Counted from the first letter of the stretch, positions 8,283-24,042 are shown. The stretch: 64,000 nt of DNA from Enterobacter sp. RHBSTW-00175 (GCF_013927005.1 NZ_CP055930.1:248001-312000); one strand, 5' to 3'. Numbers and translations: made by a program. Notes: generated from the letters alone by a model not told the origin.

Positions 8283-8618
8283 GCTTGGTAAAGTTGTTGA
8301 AGGCTATTTCTCGTTAGAGTTTGAGAAGCCAACGTCCTTGTCTTCCGGAATAAGTTACATACCTGCATACGGAAGAGTTGAAGCTCAAAGTAACATATTT
8401 GATGTTGATTGTACTTTAGAATGAGAACTCATTAAGTTATGAGTGAATGAATATGCATCCGAATGAATGCATATAATTTGAAACAGATACAGCGCCCGCT
8501 AAAGCACCCAATCAAAAATATTGAACCAAGATAAGAACTCTAATTTATTGTAATATCAGGATTAATATCATTTTTTATTATTCTAATCCTCTCGCCGTGG
8601 GAGAGGGAGAAAACATAA
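8283..8618. other. AT-rich right flank of the island, no gene seen
   Basis: I find no coding region here. There is an interrupted inverted repeat CTTCCG/CGGAAG around 8343-8375 and AT-rich, simple sequence after that. A REP-like quasi-palindrome at 8590-8608 marks the return to core sequence. Confidence 0.5.
8590..8608. repeat. REP-like repeat at the right edge of the island
   Basis: On the minus strand this reads CCCTCTCCCACGGCGAGA, differing at one base from the left-edge copy at 4600-4613/4818-4830. The two copies bracket the AT-rich island. GGGAGAG is also shared as a direct repeat (4824-4830 and 8599-8605). Confidence 0.6.
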
Positions 8619-8644
8619 AAAACGGTAACCTGGGTTACCGTTTT
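8619..8644 (-). terminator. pbpG terminator
   Basis: AAAACGGTAACC and GGTTACCGTTTT form a 12-bp perfect stem with a 2-nt gap, 9 bp beyond the pbpG stop. The flanking A and T runs allow it to work in either direction. Confidence 0.85.
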
Positions 8645-8652
8645 ACATTTAC

Positions 8653-9573
8653 CTAATCGTTTTGCGCAGTTGCCATCTGTTCAGCTTTCTGCTTTTTGTA
8701 ACTCAGTGCCGCAGCCGGCACTGGCTGTACTTTCCCGGTTTCAATCCAGGTACGCAGGCGGCTTGCATCCGCGAAGTGGGTATATTTGCCAAACGCATCC
8801 ATCACCACCAGCGCCACCGGTTTACCGTTAAATACGGTACGCATCACCAGACAGTGACCCGCCGCATTGGTAAAGCCCGTTTTGGTTAACTGGATATTCC
8901 AGTTTTCGCGATACACCAGATGGTTAGTATTGCGGAACGGCAGCGTATACGCAGGGTTGGCAAAGGTTGCCATCTCTTCACGCGTGGTGCTGAGCTGGCC
9001 AATCAGCGGATACTGTTTGCTGGCAATCAGCAGCTTCGTCAAATCGCGTGCGGTAGAGACGTTGCGAATCGACAGCCCGGTAGGCTCAACATAATGGGTG
9101 TTAGTCATGCCGAGCGATTTGGCTTTTGCATTCATTGCGCGAATAAACGCGTCATAACCGCCCGGATAATGGTGAGCCAGGCTCGCCGCCGCGCGGTTTT
9201 CAGAGGACATCAGCGCCAGCAACAGCATATTCTTACGGCTGATTTCGCTGTTCAGACGCACGCGAGAGTAAATCCCTTTCATTTCTGGCGTCTGGCTAAT
9301 GTCTACCTTCAGTTTTTCATCCAGCGGCAGTCGTGCATCAAGCACCACCATCGCGGTCATTAATTTGGTGATTGACGCGATCGGGCGCACCAGATCAGGG
9401 TGGCTGGCGTAGATCACCTGGTTGGTGTTCAGATCAACAATCATCGCGCTGCCGGAGGCAATTTCCGGCTGTGCAGCGGTGGTCACTGCGGGCGTTTTGG
9501 CTAACGCTGGCACAGCAACAGATGCGCCCAGGATCAGCGCAAGGCTAAGTAAAGAAACTCGGAATTTCAGCAT
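8653..9573 (-). CDS. pbpG: D-alanyl-D-alanine endopeptidase (penicillin-binding protein 7)
   Basis: Periplasmic low-molecular-weight penicillin-binding protein that cleaves DD-crosslinks between peptide stems of murein. The 306-residue product has an N-terminal signal peptide ending at about residue 25 (VPALA), then the three active-site motifs of the serine peptidase S11 fold: SITK at 67-70, SEN at 124-126 and KTG at 231-233. Length and sequence fit E. coli PbpG. In E. coli it directly follows dld; here the acetyltransferase gene and the accessory island are inserted between them. Confidence 0.97.
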   Translation of the reverse strand: MLKFRVSLLSLALILGASVAVPALAKTPAVTTAAQPEIASGSAMIVDLNTNQVIYASHPDLVRPIASITKLMTAMVVLDARLPLDEKLKVDISQTPEMKGIYSRVRLNSEISRKNMLLLALMSSENRAAASLAHHYPGGYDAFIRAMNAKAKSLGMTNTHYVEPTGLSIRNVSTARDLTKLLIASKQYPLIGQLSTTREEMATFANPAYTLPFRNTNHLVYRENWNIQLTKTGFTNAAGHCLVMRTVFNGKPVALVVMDAFGKYTHFADASRLRTWIETGKVQPVPAAALSYKKQKAEQMATAQND

Positions 9574-9703
9574 GGTGAGACTTCTGATAATTATTCACGC
9601 ACGTAATGACGTACACCGCCTGTGTTGAAGGATAAGCACAGGCTGGCTTCGGCATCATAGCGGTCACCGTGCTTTGTCGCCAGCGAAGAATCATGAACAG
9701 ATG

Positions 9704-9735
9704 CTGCATTGCTGGCATTTACGCCAGCAATGCAG
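9704..9735 (-). other. Strong hairpin at the 3' end of yohC
   Basis: Two perfect 13-bp arms, CTGCATTGCTGGC and its complement, with a 6-nt loop sit 5 bp after the yohC stop. There is no U-tract on the minus strand, so it may stabilise the mRNA 3' end or act as a weak terminator. The remaining 9574-9703 contains only the pbpG upstream region. Confidence 0.6.
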
Positions 9736-9740
9736 TGAAC

Positions 9741-10328
9741 TTAAAAGAGACGATATCCATAACCCCAAAGAATAACTGTCAGGGCAAGTAAGGCTTCCAG
9801 CACCAGCACACCAATTGCGAGTGTTGAACTGGAGAAGCTAAGCCCCTCTTCTTTGTTGATATTGAGGAAGGTTGGAACCCCCAGATACAGCAGATAACCT
9901 GTGTAAAAGAGAGCAACAGTACCGATCAGCGCGCACAGCCAGACCAGTGGATAGAGCGCAACAATACCGCTTAAGAACAGCGGGGTCGCGACATATCCGG
10001 CAAAGACCATACAGTGTGCCAGCGACGGGCGTTTCGGATAGTTACGTGCCATCCAGTGAATGACACGCCCCATGACGGCCACCCCTGCCAGCATAATGCC
10101 GTAGAACAGGACGGCGAGATAAAGCCCGGTAAACCAGTTAAGCTTCACAACGGTGCCATCACCGAAGTTCCAGCCAATTTGCGTGGTGCCGATAAATGCG
10201 CAGATCACCGGCACTGCCGCCATCAGCAGCACGTGATGCGTGTAGTGATGCGCAATCGTTTCGTTCTCGCCTCTTATCACGTGCATTTCACGGTCGGGAT
10301 GGGAAAAGAGTCCCCAGACATGGTTCAT
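9741..10328 (-). CDS. yohC: YohC inner-membrane protein (Yip1 domain)
   Basis: The 195-residue product has about five hydrophobic segments and matches recalled E. coli YohC throughout, including LFSHPDREM at the N-terminus and LSFSSSTLAIGVLVLEALL near the end. It belongs to the Yip1-type membrane protein family; its function is not established. The ATG at 10328 has a G-rich site (GGGGG) about 5 nt upstream. It is divergent from yohD, as in E. coli. Confidence 0.93.
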   Translation of the reverse strand: MNHVWGLFSHPDREMHVIRGENETIAHHYTHHVLLMAAVPVICAFIGTTQIGWNFGDGTVVKLNWFTGLYLAVLFYGIMLAGVAVMGRVIHWMARNYPKRPSLAHCMVFAGYVATPLFLSGIVALYPLVWLCALIGTVALFYTGYLLYLGVPTFLNINKEEGLSFSSSTLAIGVLVLEALLALTVILWGYGYRLF

Positions 10329-10502
10329 AGCGCCCCCTTGTTGTCGGCCCGTCAGCGATACTTCAAGTATAATGCAGGCTTCAGATTATTTTATGTGCAA
10401 CGCTAAAAATGCCGCCTGGTGCAATCTGCATTCATTGCACCAATATTGATTCATGGGGTATATGATTAATGCAGGCACTGGCAGGGAGACTACGCTGACT
10501 TT

Positions 10503-11069
10503 ATGGATATCAATGGTCTGATTGAACAGTACGGCTACGCAGCGCTGGTGATAGGCAGCGTAGCTGAAGGCGAAACCATCACGCTGCTTGGCGGTGTGAT
10601 CGCGCATCAGGGATTATTACGTTTCCCGTTGGTGGTGGCCGCCGTGGCACTGGGCGGCATGATTGGCGATCAGCTGCTCTATTTTCTGGGGCTGCGCTAC
10701 GGCCCTGCCCTGCTGCAACGTTTTTCAAAACACCGTAAGAAAATCCGCCGTGCCCAGCGACTCATCCAGCGTCATCCGTACCTGTTTGTGATTGGCACGC
10801 GCTTTATGTACGGCTTTCGTATTATCGGGCCGATCCTGATTGGCGCCAGCCGCCTGCCGCCTAAAATTTTCCTGCCGTTAAATATCCTTGGCGCCATTGG
10901 GTGGGCGTTGATCTTTACCACGCTGGGTTATCTCGGCGGTGAGGTCATTGGCCCGTGGCTGCACAATCTTGATCAGCACGTTAAACACTGGGCATGGTTG
11001 ATTCTGGTGGTTGGGGCGGTGATTGCCGTACGGATTTGGCTCAAACATCGGGAAAATAAGCGTGAGTGA
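10503..11069 (+). CDS. yohD: DedA-family membrane protein YohD
   Basis: The 188-residue product is an inner-membrane protein of the DedA/SNARE-associated family, which has been linked to lipid carrier flipping and membrane homeostasis. The family pattern is visible: an acidic N-terminal re-entrant segment (AEGETITLLGGVIAHQG), GDQLLYFLGLRYG, then FVIGTRFMYGFRIIGPILIGASR with conserved arginines and GAIGWALIFTTLGYLGG. Length fits E. coli YohD. The ribosome binding site is not obvious; the nearest purine run AGGGAGA is about 16 nt upstream. Confidence 0.93.
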   Translation: MDINGLIEQYGYAALVIGSVAEGETITLLGGVIAHQGLLRFPLVVAAVALGGMIGDQLLYFLGLRYGPALLQRFSKHRKKIRRAQRLIQRHPYLFVIGTRFMYGFRIIGPILIGASRLPPKIFLPLNILGAIGWALIFTTLGYLGGEVIGPWLHNLDQHVKHWAWLILVVGAVIAVRIWLKHRENKRE

Positions 11070-11091
11070 AAATGCGCTCCCGCCGTTGCTG

Positions 11092-12510
11092 TTACCCGTG
11101 GTTATAGCCCCCACCCAGCGCGGAGGTCAGCTGGAGCGATGCGTCAAGGTACTGCCCTTTCAGGGTCAGCCCGGCAATGTGTTCCTGTAATGCGGGGATT
11201 TTGGCCTCGCTGACGCGTGAACCGGCAATCAACCCGGCGCTAAAGCGGGCCTGTGCAAGGTTCACCACCCGCGCGGCATCGTGTTCCACTTTCTGCTGCT
11301 GTTGATTTTTGTGGGCCAGCGTTTCAACTTCACTGGCGGTTCGCGCTACCTGATTGACCGCATCCACAACCGCTTTGTTGTAATCGGCAATGCTCAGGTT
11401 GGTTTGCGCCTGGGCAATATCCAGCCCGGCATTAAGCCGGCCGCTATCGAAGATGGGCAGCGTAAACCCGGCGGTGACGCCCATCTGCTGTGCAGAATGG
11501 CGGAACAGGTCGCTCAGGTGCAGGGCATCCTGTTGCAGGAACGCCATCAGGTTGAAGTCCGGGTAGAAGGCCGCTTTGGCGGCATCAACATTGCTCATGG
11601 ACGCTTCAATGTACCAGTGTGCTTCCTGAAGATCCGGGCGACGTGCCAGCAGCTCATAACCCAGCGTTGAGGGTAACGAGGCCTCAACCGCAGGTAAATC
11701 ATGACGCGCCAGCTTTATCGACGACGAGTTAGTCAGCGCCTGTAGTCTCGCTTCAATAACCTTCATCTTACCGCTCACTTCGGCAATGCGTTCATCAGTT
11801 TTGCTGGCGTTGATATCCGTCTCCACCCCTTCGATGGATGAGGTGATCCCGTGCTGATAAAGCTCTTTATCCGCCGAGATAATCGAATTTTGTTCCTGCC
11901 TGATGTCGCTTAACACGCTGTTGATCGCCGACTCGGTCTGCCACTCCCAGTAAAGCCTTGCCACGCTGCTGGCCAGCAGTTGCCGGGTCTGTTCCAGCTC
12001 GGCTTTCTGGGCGTTAACCTTACCGATACGCGCCTCAACGAGATCGCGGTTTTTACCCCACAGATCCAGGTCCCAGCCCGCCGTCACGCCAAAGGTGCCG
12101 TTGGTATACCACGGCCCGGTAGTGCCTGCGGCCGGATCGGTTATCGCGAAGGGCCCCATTAACCCTTCGGCGGACATTTTTTGCCGTTCGACATCTGCGG
12201 ATAAATCGATCTGCGGGCCGTCGGCGGCCATGGTGGCTTTAGCCTGCGCTTCCGCAAGCGTAATGCGCTGCCGGGCGATTTGCATATCTGGCGCATCATT
12301 CAGGGCCTTCGTAATCAGCGCATTAAGCTGCGGATCGCCATAGGCTGTCCACCATTCACTTTTCGGCCAGTCGGTATGGCTAAGTTGTGTTGCCACCGTC
12401 GCGTTTACCGCTTGTGTTCCGATGGGGGCTACCGTGGAATGTTGCGGTGCGCAGGCAGTAAGAATGAATAAAAGAGGAGCACTCAGAGATATAAAAAGAG
12501 ACGATTTCAT
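11092..12510 (-). CDS. mdtQ: Outer-membrane efflux lipoprotein MdtQ (TolC/NodT family)
   Basis: Outer-membrane factor of the RND-type/multidrug efflux group, predicted to form a trimeric channel. The precursor carries a lipoprotein signal ending in ILTAC, followed by the two homologous outer-membrane efflux repeats with long alpha-helical hairpins. It matches recalled MdtQ (YohG) over the whole length (LMAFLQQDALHLSDLFRHSA, FTLPIFDSGRLNAGLDIAQA). I prefer the ATG at 12510, which has GAGTG 9 nt upstream; a GTG four codons earlier (12522) is possible. E. coli K-12 has this gene as a pseudogene, while here it is intact. No partner pump genes are adjacent. Confidence 0.92.
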   Translation of the reverse strand: MKSSLFISLSAPLLFILTACAPQHSTVAPIGTQAVNATVATQLSHTDWPKSEWWTAYGDPQLNALITKALNDAPDMQIARQRITLAEAQAKATMAADGPQIDLSADVERQKMSAEGLMGPFAITDPAAGTTGPWYTNGTFGVTAGWDLDLWGKNRDLVEARIGKVNAQKAELEQTRQLLASSVARLYWEWQTESAINSVLSDIRQEQNSIISADKELYQHGITSSIEGVETDINASKTDERIAEVSGKMKVIEARLQALTNSSSIKLARHDLPAVEASLPSTLGYELLARRPDLQEAHWYIEASMSNVDAAKAAFYPDFNLMAFLQQDALHLSDLFRHSAQQMGVTAGFTLPIFDSGRLNAGLDIAQAQTNLSIADYNKAVVDAVNQVARTASEVETLAHKNQQQQKVEHDAARVVNLAQARFSAGLIAGSRVSEAKIPALQEHIAGLTLKGQYLDASLQLTSALGGGYNHG

Positions 12511-12667
12511 TACGCCATTCACTCAAAAAATAAAGGCGCAAATTACCCCTGTAAAACTTCTTTTTTTTAGGAAACCGTGGCAATCCGTAATTTGTTATAC
12601 AAATTCACGTTTAGAAAAATATTCAGCGGACAAATTAATTAAATATATTTAATATCCAAACTAATTA
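12511..12667. promoter_or_regulatory. mdtQ upstream region with a 16-bp AT palindrome
   Basis: This spacer should contain the mdtQ promoter. It holds a perfect 16-bp palindrome, ATTAAATATATTTAAT, at 12638-12653. No regulator gene is adjacent, so any operator role is open. Confidence 0.4.
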
Positions 12668-12700
12668 TTAACCCGACAGAAATAAAATCTGCCGGGTTAA
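12668..12700 (-). terminator. Terminator of the beta-glucoside operon
   Basis: TTAACCCG-CAGA pairs with TCTG-CGGGTTAA around an A-rich loop 12 bp after the bglB stop. The downstream minus-strand sequence is T-rich (TTAATAATTAG) without a pure U-run. Confidence 0.7.
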
Positions 12701-12711
12701 TAACCAGTGTT

Positions 12712-16103
<3,392 letters not shown>

Positions 16104-16115
16104 AGATTTTGAGGC

Positions 16116-17029
<914 letters not shown>

Positions 17030-17114
17030 AGTTCTGGCACTCTATCAGTTTCATTCGTAGCTTCAATGTGTCACGAGCAAAAACGTGACGCAGATCGTAC
17101 TTGCTACGGTTTAA

Positions 17115-18470
17115 TCAGAAGGTCACAACGGTTTTCAGTTCGGTTACCCATGCATCCTGAGTGCGGGCAACCCCACCCGGATGGTGCCAGTACTGAATAC
17201 CCGGTTGTAGTTCCAGCCAGGATACCGGACGGAAGCGATAATAGAATTCACCGTTCACCGAGTGACCCGGAACAGGGTGATACGCCGGATCGTTATAGTC
17301 AGAAACACCGCTCAGGGAATTCAGATACCGCTGGTTACGCGCGTACTGGCTGCTCATATCAATCCAGGTCAGACCAAAGCCAATCCAGTCATCCGGGCGG
17401 GCGTCAAACAGCCCGCGGTAGCGTAGCGAGGCGGCGTAGACCTGATGCATATAGTTACTGCTTTGATCGGCAAGGCTCATGCTGACAGAGGTGCTCAGAC
17501 CGCGATTGGGATCGTCCTGATGCCGCGTCAGCTGCTGGTTCAGCCCGGCATACATAAACCAGGTCCGGTTATGCTCTTCGTATCCTTCAGGGTCACTTGC
17601 CCCTGCACCACCCGATTTTCCGCGATAGAGGTCAGCCTGCGGCGCATTGGTAAACACCACGCCCAGGTTGTACGCCCCCGGCAGCCCGTTAATCAGCGGA
17701 CGGGCTTCGATTTCAACCGGCAGTAGGACGCCCTGGCTGCCTTTCGTTGACCAGCTCCAGGCGTGGTTACGGCTGGAGGCATCCGGGTTTTGCTCCATCA
17801 CACCGCCTTTTAAGGTAACGGTTGGCGTCACTTTATACTCAAGCGTGGTGCCCCAGGTGTGGACGTTCCAGTTGTTCCAGGTCAGCGAGTTGGCCGATTT
17901 CCCGCCGCACTGGGAGAGCATCTGGAAATCACACGGGATGATTTGGTCGAAGGTTTGCACCTTGTTCATCATTCCGATACGCCAGGTCAGGCGACGGTCA
18001 TCAAAGCTACGGGCAAAGGTCAGCCAGCCCAGACGGGTAATGGACTGCCCTCCCCAACTCTCCTGGGTCAGGTCGTTAAAGTTGACGCGCGGATCCTGCA
18101 CACGTTTGGTGGTGAGATCGTCGTTGTGATTACGGTTGACGATATTCCCTTCGATGCGTGCATCCGGGATGCCGGTCCAGCGCTCCAGATCCTGATTGAA
18201 GGTCAATGCAAACTGGTCAATATAGGCCACATGGGAGTCGTGGTTGTAACCGCCGCCGCCATTCCAGCCGATTTCATTCAGATAGCCCAGGTTGTAGGTA
18301 AACCCGTTGTCATTGAGGATCTTACGAATGCCGAGCATATCGCCCAGGATCGGGTCGGGCGGCGCTTCAAAACCTAACACCGTCCCGTTCCACTCCTGCG
18401 CCATCGACAAAGGAGAAACCGTCAATAAGGCAAGTGCGCACAGCTTATAGTGAATATTTTTATATGCCAT
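17115..18470 (-). CDS. OprB-type carbohydrate-selective porin
   Basis: The 451-residue product starts with a signal peptide (cleavage near LSMAQ, residue 25) and ends in a beta-barrel terminal strand with C-terminal Phe (LKTVVTF). The body is rich in alternating aromatic/polar strands and carries the features of the OprB carbohydrate-selective porin family (GFTYNLGYLNEIGWNGGGG, TWRIGMMNKVQTFDQ, GEFYYRFRPVSWLELQPGIQ). It is the first gene of the beta-glucoside operon, so it probably lets aryl-glucosides or oligosaccharides through the outer membrane. It is not a LamB/BglH-type porin; the E. coli bgl operon has such a porin (bglH) at its end. A RAT/terminator lies in its leader. Confidence 0.88.
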   Translation of the reverse strand: MAYKNIHYKLCALALLTVSPLSMAQEWNGTVLGFEAPPDPILGDMLGIRKILNDNGFTYNLGYLNEIGWNGGGGYNHDSHVAYIDQFALTFNQDLERWTGIPDARIEGNIVNRNHNDDLTTKRVQDPRVNFNDLTQESWGGQSITRLGWLTFARSFDDRRLTWRIGMMNKVQTFDQIIPCDFQMLSQCGGKSANSLTWNNWNVHTWGTTLEYKVTPTVTLKGGVMEQNPDASSRNHAWSWSTKGSQGVLLPVEIEARPLINGLPGAYNLGVVFTNAPQADLYRGKSGGAGASDPEGYEEHNRTWFMYAGLNQQLTRHQDDPNRGLSTSVSMSLADQSSNYMHQVYAASLRYRGLFDARPDDWIGFGLTWIDMSSQYARNQRYLNSLSGVSDYNDPAYHPVPGHSVNGEFYYRFRPVSWLELQPGIQYWHHPGGVARTQDAWVTELKTVVTF

Positions 18471-18654
18471 AATTAAACCTGTGATTGAGTATTTAGTGCG
18501 TAACCGGTCGCAGGCAATTTATATATCACCTGTCATCATTAAATTTATTTTGGTAATAGCAGCCCGTGCAGTTATTCAATAACCACAAATGGTGTCCTGC
18601 TTTATTTCTGCGTATCGCGTTAAGGCAAATGTCTCTCCTGCGTAAATGACAGGC
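18471..18654 (-). other. Long untranslated leader of the porin gene
   Basis: About 180 bp separate the antiterminator module from the porin start. I see no short gene in it. AGGT stands about 6 nt ahead of the porin ATG. Confidence 0.5.
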
Positions 18655-18730
18655 AAAAAAAAACCTAAGCGCTCCACAGCGATGAGCGCCGTGGAACGCT
18701 TAGGTTTTGCCTGTTAACCAGTAACAATCC
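18655..18730 (-). promoter_or_regulatory. RAT antiterminator plus terminator in the porin leader
   Basis: On the minus strand 18730-18703 reads GGATTGTTACTGG then CAGGCAAAACC, a third BglG-type RAT. It is followed by a terminator hairpin with long arms (AACCTAAGCG...CGCTTAGGTT) and nine T residues. It puts the head of the operon under antitermination as well. Confidence 0.93.
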
Positions 18731-18743
18731 TGCGTTGAAAACA

Positions 18744-18820
18744 GTGGCACCTTAACACCCTCGTGCCACATTGAAAACCGGATTTGTTTTATATATTAAA
18801 AAAGTGTGAGCAAATTAACG
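18744..18820 (-). promoter_or_regulatory. Beta-glucoside operon promoter region with CRP-like site
   Basis: The operon promoter must lie between the first RAT and dusC. TGTGAGCAAATTAACG at 18805-18820 matches 8 of 10 conserved CRP bases. An inverted repeat GTGGCAC/GTGCCAC (18744-18750 and 18763-18769) sits close to the expected transcript start. Exact -10/-35 boxes are unclear. Confidence 0.45.
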
Positions 18821-18824
18821 CTTA

Positions 18825-19757
18825 TTATTTTGACTGAATGACGCGTGCAATATCCGCCGATGTCTGTAACGTGCGGATCTCCTGGAATAATCCCAGCGCC
18901 TCAGAATATTCTTTACGCAAATAACTCAGCCACTGTTTAATCCGCGCGACGTGATACAAACCGGTATCCCCCTGCTTTTCCAGGCGGGTATATTTTTGCA
19001 GTAAGGTGACGACATCCGGCCAGGCCATGCGTGGCTCATTGTATTTCACCACCCGGCTGAGGTTCGGCACGTTAAGGGCGCCACGCCCAATCATCACCGC
19101 ATCACAGCCGGTCTCTTTCAGACAGGCCTGCGCGCTGGCGTAATCCCAGATTTCGCCGTTGGCGATAACGGGAATGGTGAGTCTTTTTCGGATCTCGCCA
19201 ATTGCCTGCCAGTTGATGCGTTCGGCTTTGTAGCCATCTTCTTTGGTGCGGCCATGCACCACCAGCTCGGTGGCCCCGGCCTGCTGCACCGCATCGGCGA
19301 TTTCAAACTGCCGTGCATCGCTGTCCCAGCCCAGGCGCACTTTTACCGTCACCGGCAAATGCGAGGGCACGGCTTCACGCATGGCTTTAGCGCCACGGTA
19401 AATCAGCTCCGGATCTTTGAGCAAGGTCGCACCGCCACCGCTGCCGTTCACAAGCTTAGACGGACAGCCACAGTTGAGATCAACCCCATACGAGCCAAGC
19501 TCAACCGCGCGGGCGGCGTTTTCCGCCAGCCATTCAGGGTACTGACCCAACAGCTGAATACGCACCAGCGTGCCAGAGGTGGTACGGCTCAGACGATGCA
19601 GCTCCGGGCAGAGTCGGTAGAATGATTTTGCTGGCAGCAACATATCGACCACGCGCAAAAACTCCGTCACGCAGAGATCGTAATCGTTCACCTCGGTCAG
19701 AAGTTCGCGTACGAGGGAATCGAGCACGCCTTCCATTGGGGCCAGTAAAACACGCAT
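18825..19757 (-). CDS. dusC: tRNA-dihydrouridine(16) synthase DusC
   Basis: FMN enzyme that reduces uridine 16 in the D-loop of tRNAs with NADPH. The 310-residue product begins [13 protein letters not shown] and carries the Dus signature DLNCGCPSK with the catalytic cysteine at about residue 98, followed by VTVKVRLGW and [10 protein letters not shown] for flavin and tRNA contacts. It matches E. coli DusC (YohI). It is convergent with nothing and starts about 65 bp downstream of the aminopeptidase stop on the same strand, so limited co-transcription is possible. Confidence 0.96.
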   Translation of the reverse strand: MRVLLAPMEGVLDSLVRELLTEVNDYDLCVTEFLRVVDMLLPAKSFYRLCPELHRLSRTTSGTLVRIQLLGQYPEWLAENAARAVELGSYGVDLNCGCPSKLVNGSGGGATLLKDPELIYRGAKAMREAVPSHLPVTVKVRLGWDSDARQFEIADAVQQAGATELVVHGRTKEDGYKAERINWQAIGEIRKRLTIPVIANGEIWDYASAQACLKETGCDAVMIGRGALNVPNLSRVVKYNEPRMAWPDVVTLLQKYTRLEKQGDTGLYHVARIKQWLSYLRKEYSEALGLFQEIRTLQTSADIARVIQSK

Positions 19758-19822
19758 ATCAGTACCTGTGAAAAAAGACGCGCTATAGTAGCCGCTCTCC
19801 AGGTATGTTGAAAGCCCGGAGG

Positions 19823-20602
19823 TTAATCCGGGATCGTCTCGTCAGGCCGCAGAGTAAGGACGTCAAAACCATCGGCTGTAACGGCAATGGTATGCTCCCA
19901 CTGGGCCGACAGTTTTTTATCGCGGGTGACCACCGTCCAGCCATCTTTTTTGGTTTTGATCCGGCTGTCCCCCTGGTTCACCATCGGCTCAATGGTAAAC
20001 ACCATTCCCTCTTTCAGCACCGCGCCTTCACCCGGTTTGCCGTAGTGCAGCACCTGCGGATCTTCGTGCATCTCTTTACCCACACCGTGTCCGCAATATT
20101 CGCGCACCACGCTGTAGCCGTTGCCTTCAACGTGCGACTGAATGGCGTGGCCAATGTCCCCAAGCGTTGCGCCGGGTTTCACCGCCTTGATCCCCTTCCA
20201 CATGGCCTCATAGGTTTTTTTCACCAGCCGGCGCGCCAGCGGTGACACGTCACCAATCAGGTACATTTTGCTGGAGTCGGCAATCAGGCCGCCTTTCTCA
20301 AGGGTGATATCCACGTTGACGATTGACCCGGTTTTCAGGTGTTCCGACTCTTTCGGGATCCCGTGGCAGACGACCTCGTTTACCGAGGTGTTCAGCACGT
20401 ACGGAAAGTCATACTGCCCTTTACTGGCCGGGCGGGAGTGCAGCTCATTAACAATAAAATCTTCCACCCGGTTGTTGATTGCCATCGTCGTGACCCCGGG
20501 CTGGATAAATCCGTCTAACATGGTAAACACGGAGGCAAGCAGTTCGCCGGCATGGCGCTGCGTTGCAAGCTCATCAGCCGTTTTAATGATTATTGACGGC
20601 AT
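19823..20602 (-). CDS. Second type I methionine aminopeptidase, paired with a ParD-like gene
   Basis: The 259-residue product is a complete MetAP-I: the metal ligands D98, D109, H172, E205 and E236 and the substrate histidine H80 are all present ([39 protein letters not shown]). It should remove N-terminal methionine from nascent proteins. Housekeeping map normally lies next to rpsB, which is not here, so this is probably an additional paralogue. Its strong ribosome binding site GGAGGTGATC lies inside the end of the upstream ParD-like gene, which it overlaps by 20 bp, so the two should be translationally coupled. Whether it acts as a toxin, a resistance copy or a regulated peptidase is unknown. 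Confidence 0.92.
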   Translation of the reverse strand: MPSIIIKTADELATQRHAGELLASVFTMLDGFIQPGVTTMAINNRVEDFIVNELHSRPASKGQYDFPYVLNTSVNEVVCHGIPKESEHLKTGSIVNVDITLEKGGLIADSSKMYLIGDVSPLARRLVKKTYEAMWKGIKAVKPGATLGDIGHAIQSHVEGNGYSVVREYCGHGVGKEMHEDPQVLHYGKPGEGAVLKEGMVFTIEPMVNQGDSRIKTKKDGWTVVTRDKKLSAQWEHTIAVTADGFDVLTLRPDETIPD

Positions 20603-20801
20603 TGATCACCTCCAGCAGACGGTCGGATCCTGATTTCAGCATCATCATCTTAATTTGTTGGTAATTGAGTTCAGGATAGAGTTCGCACAACATCCCCAGA
20701 CGGAGCCAGTATTCGGCCTGCGCGTTCACCGAGCGCGACATAGCCTTACTGGCATCGCGGATGTCGTCATGCAGCAGGTCAGATATTTTTACGATTCCCA
20801 T
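20583..20801 (-). CDS. ParD-like antitoxin-family protein
   Basis: A 72-residue protein with the look of the ParD-like family: an N-terminal VKISDLLHDDIRDASKAMSRSVNAQ segment like a ribbon-helix-helix DNA-binding fold, then AEYWLRLGMLCELYPELNYQ. Family members are annotated as type II antitoxins by similarity. No ParE-like toxin follows; the next gene, overlapping by 20 bp, encodes a methionine aminopeptidase. A perfect 16-bp palindrome 16 bp upstream of the start (20818-20833) could be its own operator. The start ATG at 20799-20801 has only a weak ribosome binding site (GGTATG). Fold and family are fairly secure; a toxin-antitoxin role is inference. Confidence 0.82.
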   Translation of the reverse strand: MGIVKISDLLHDDIRDASKAMSRSVNAQAEYWLRLGMLCELYPELNYQQIKMMMLKSGSDRLLEVINAVNNH

Positions 20802-20817
20802 TTATACATACCGTAAC

Positions 20818-20833
20818 GATTCATATATGAATC
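20818..20833. promoter_or_regulatory. 16-bp perfect palindrome upstream of the ParD-like gene
   Basis: GATTCATATATGAATC is a perfect palindrome 16 bp ahead of the ParD-like start, and part of it is repeated directly after it (ATCATATATTC). Its position over the probable promoter suggests autoregulation, as antitoxin operons usually show. Confidence 0.6.
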
Positions 20834-20950
20834 ATATATTCTCATTTAACCGGCGCCCTGTCCATTTGTGGAAATGCCCGACGTTCCATTCAGGAATGTC
20901 TGGTATGCTCAAAATTCATGATGTGATCCGTGGCACATTTCCGGGTTTAA

Positions 20951-22074
<1,124 letters not shown>

Positions 22075-22076
22075 AA

Positions 22077-22172
22077 TTTGCGATGCGTCGCGCAAATTTC
22101 ATTTTGCTTTCATAAGTTGCATAAATAATGAGAAGTGGATCACATATAAAGCCCTGACGGCTCCGTACACTA
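22077..22172 (+). promoter_or_regulatory. cdd promoter with CRP sites and CytR octamer
   Basis: TGAGAAGTGGATCACA at 22129-22144 fits the CRP consensus with one mismatch. It is centred 41.5 bp ahead of a start predicted from the -10 box TACACT at 22166-22171, the class II CRP arrangement. GTTGCAT at 22116-22122 matches a CytR half-site, and TGCGATGCGTCGCGCA (about 22079-22095) resembles the second CRP site of E. coli cdd. Control by CRP and CytR is therefore expected. Confidence 0.75.
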
Positions 22173-22202
22173 CCGATCCATTAACCTTTATGAGGCATTG
22201 CC

Positions 22203-23132
<930 letters not shown>

Positions 23133-23172
23133 TCAGTTGAATCGCTGTTTCTTGCTCTTACCGGACGGGTAA

Positions 23173-23934
<762 letters not shown>

Positions 23935-24042
23935 CCCTCTTTTATTCTTTCTTTACGACACCAGCCACTCTTTTTATCCCTCCTTTACACCCGCCCTTTT
24001 AAGCTGAGTTCACTGCCGTTACGGCTTCATTGAAGAATCACT

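Noticed and set aside
20583..20801. Classical ParDE toxin-antitoxin operon
   Set aside because: No ParE-like toxin follows; the partner has all MetAP metal ligands, so a standard ParDE label would be wrong.
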